Below, piece after piece: positions 62,435-64,000 of a stretch of 64,000 nt of DNA. Origin of the DNA: Fasciola hepatica (lineage: Eukaryota; Platyhelminthes; Trematoda; Plagiorchiida; Fasciolidae); contig CANUEZ040000180.1 in the NCBI GenBank assembly GCA_948099385.1, positions 632,501-696,500 of the forward strand, read 5' to 3'. A model generated the notes under the pieces. That model saw only the letters and a program-made list of their open reading frames with translations. It searched no databases and was not told the origin of the DNA. The number at the start of each line of letters is the position of its first letter. Position 1 is the stretch's first letter. The position numbers were made by a program, and so were the translations under genes.

Positions 62435-63758
62435 GTAAGTCCAGTAACTATCTCATTCCCCGACTACTTCTACTGGTGATCATATTTTTGAACTGACTTG
62501 TCCGACATTGCATTTCAACTTGTCACATTATCAGGTAGCTTATTATTCCGATATTGGTGTAAGCATACTGGTCCCTTTGTAGTAGTTATCCATTCACGCT
62601 ACACAATCCATTATGTTTACTAGACAATCGCAACAATAGATGTTACCACTGGACCGTGGTGTAAAACTGTTTTATCTATCTTGTTAGGAACGCACATCAG
62701 TACATGTCCACTAAGTTCCAGCTTGTACAGAAACCCGGTGCATGGTACCGTGGACCCCTGGTTTATTCCCTCAAGCTACTCCAATAGGTCACCTCAGTTC
62801 ATTTTTACAAAAAATCTCGTGTTTTTACGCTCTAATTTTTATCGGCACATTGTAGATTGACCCAGTCGTAACTGCTTGTTTAGTTTCAATTTTTTCAAGT
62901 TCAGTTTGCTATCGTATGCTTTATCGTGCGTTGATGCACGCACTAATTCAATGCAGCACATCAGTGCAAAGAAATTCAAACTATTTATCAGTCGCTAGGT
63001 TTCAGTAGACCACGAAATGATTGATCGAACGATTTATCCAAGCACATTTCATTCTAAAATCATTCCCCATGCAGCCCAGTAGATGCCATCATGTCCGTTT
63101 ATCGGGCGATTCTGTCTGTGGTATTTAAACTCAACGGGTTGTATATTTCGAGGTAAAATACGGTGTGTTATTGTCCGTCCGATTCAGAACTACCATTTTA
63201 CCCACCAGTACGCAGTGGTACACAGCGGGGGATCGGCAATTTTGTCACTGAGATCTCACTGAGCTGAATGGGCAGTCATGTAAGACGGGTGAATATTAGC
63301 TTCCCATCACGAAGGCAGATACCATTACACCCGAATATCCAAATAGCACGTTTGGTCATAGATGTATACGAGTACTGGATAACAGAATTTCGCTGGCTGT
63401 TTTTCCATTTGCCTACATCTACGTTATGCGTTAGTCATCTATTTCTAGTCAATACTTAGAAGACATATGTCATTAGAGTCAGTCAGTGTATCTGTAACAG
63501 TGGTTGTGAGTACCAAAGTCCAGCAACCGGTAGGCCCTGCATCGTAGTTTTTGTATCGGAACAAGCTGCTGTTTGGAATGTATTGAAGAAACTGTTGACT
63601 TCCCGTTCCCCATAAACAGTTGAAAAACGAACAAAAAAATTTACAAAACTTATACTGTGAAAATACCAAGAAAGCATTTTCTTTTAATTGTTGTAATATT
63701 CTTGTTGACTCTTCATCCTCCGCCCCTCGACTTTGTAATTTTTCTCTGTTGTCGTTAT
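62435..63758 (+). other. Start of the intron after exon D
   Basis: Opens with gtaagt in phase 2. No continuation of the transporter (TM9) was recognised up to the window end. Confidence 0.55.
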
Positions 63759-63810
63759 GTTGGCACCATGCTTGTTCTCAAGCCGGTGTAAAATATACAT
63801 ACATATATTG
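63759..63810. repeat. Second copy of the repeat edge seen at 11825-11857
   Basis: Shares gttggcaccatgct and ccggtgtaa with 11825-11857 at the same spacing, and is likewise followed by an AT-dinucleotide tract, here short (atacatacatatatt). Confidence 0.6.
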
Positions 63811-64000
63811 AAGAAAAAATGCTCCATTCGATATGTGTATATTCGATATTTATTTATGCGGCTTCATTGGGCGTATTTGTAATCATCCGATATTTACATT
63901 AACTAACCTAAAACTCGTTTAAAATCAAACCTGTCATCATACCATGTGTTGACTTGAAATGAACCGGCAAAAAACAGCCCGGATGACACAATGGCTCATA

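Noticed and set aside
62688..62787. Possible next transporter exon after ttgttag, open for 33 codons in the right phase
   Set aside because: The acceptor looks acceptable, but the translation (begins NAHQYMSTKF) is hydrophilic, ends in a stop and lacks the TM9 motif expected after LDRSKKYK.
1..64000. Bacterial-style features (operons, ribosome binding sites, CRISPR, rRNA)
   Set aside because: No spaced repeat arrays, rRNA or prokaryotic gene density; the sequence is clearly eukaryotic.

Overview
This is eukaryotic DNA, most likely from a digenean flatworm (fluke) with a large, repeat-rich genome. The reasons are exons of 68-333 nt with canonical GT..AG borders separated by 9-20 kb introns, (TA)n microsatellites, no long uninterrupted ORF, and decayed RTE, CR1-like, Penelope-like and Tc1/mariner elements of the kind common in trematodes. 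The organism is inferred; no marker gene fixes the species.

The only host gene I can support lies on the plus strand. It is an internal part of an FLVCR-type major-facilitator transporter (SLC49A1/A2 family; haem export and choline transport in characterised members). Four exons were found at 19832-20075, 28880-29212, 49145-49212 and 62334-62434. Their splice phases agree (1, 1, 0) and they encode the family in order from the end of TM5 to TM8. TM1-4 should lie upstream of, or undetected before, position 19832, and TM9-12 beyond the window. The remaining sequence is therefore mostly intron of one gene.

Layout: 0.5-1.1 kb, Penelope-like (PLE) GIY-YIG fragment, minus strand. 11.7-12.0 kb, SINE-like repeat and a long (TA)n. 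17.1-17.5 kb, end of a probable retroelement RT ORF. 19.8 kb, exon A. 22.3-24.8 kb, CR1/jockey-like relic, minus strand. 25.9-26.1 kb, tRNA-derived SINE-like element. 28.9 kb, exon B. 29.3-32.4 kb, a Tc1/mariner-superfamily transposon with 429-bp terminal inverted repeats (TIRs); its left TIR carries a younger 255-bp fold-back insertion with 12-bp target duplications and a hammerhead-ribozyme-like core. 35.8-36.2 kb, second PLE fragment, minus. 42.3-42.7 kb, doubtful RTE relic. 44.1-47.9 kb, nearly full-length but inactivated RTE-like retrotransposon, plus. 49.1 kb, exon C. 53.25-53.85 kb, RTE relic, minus. 56.1-57.1 kb, RTE relic, plus. 62.3 kb, exon D.

None of the mobile elements looks intact. 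The RTE has YADG instead of YADD, the mariner transposase has Ala in place of its second catalytic Asp, and every element carries stops or frameshifts. The most informative structure is the fold-back insertion: the opposite TIR of the host transposon preserves its empty site in the same window.
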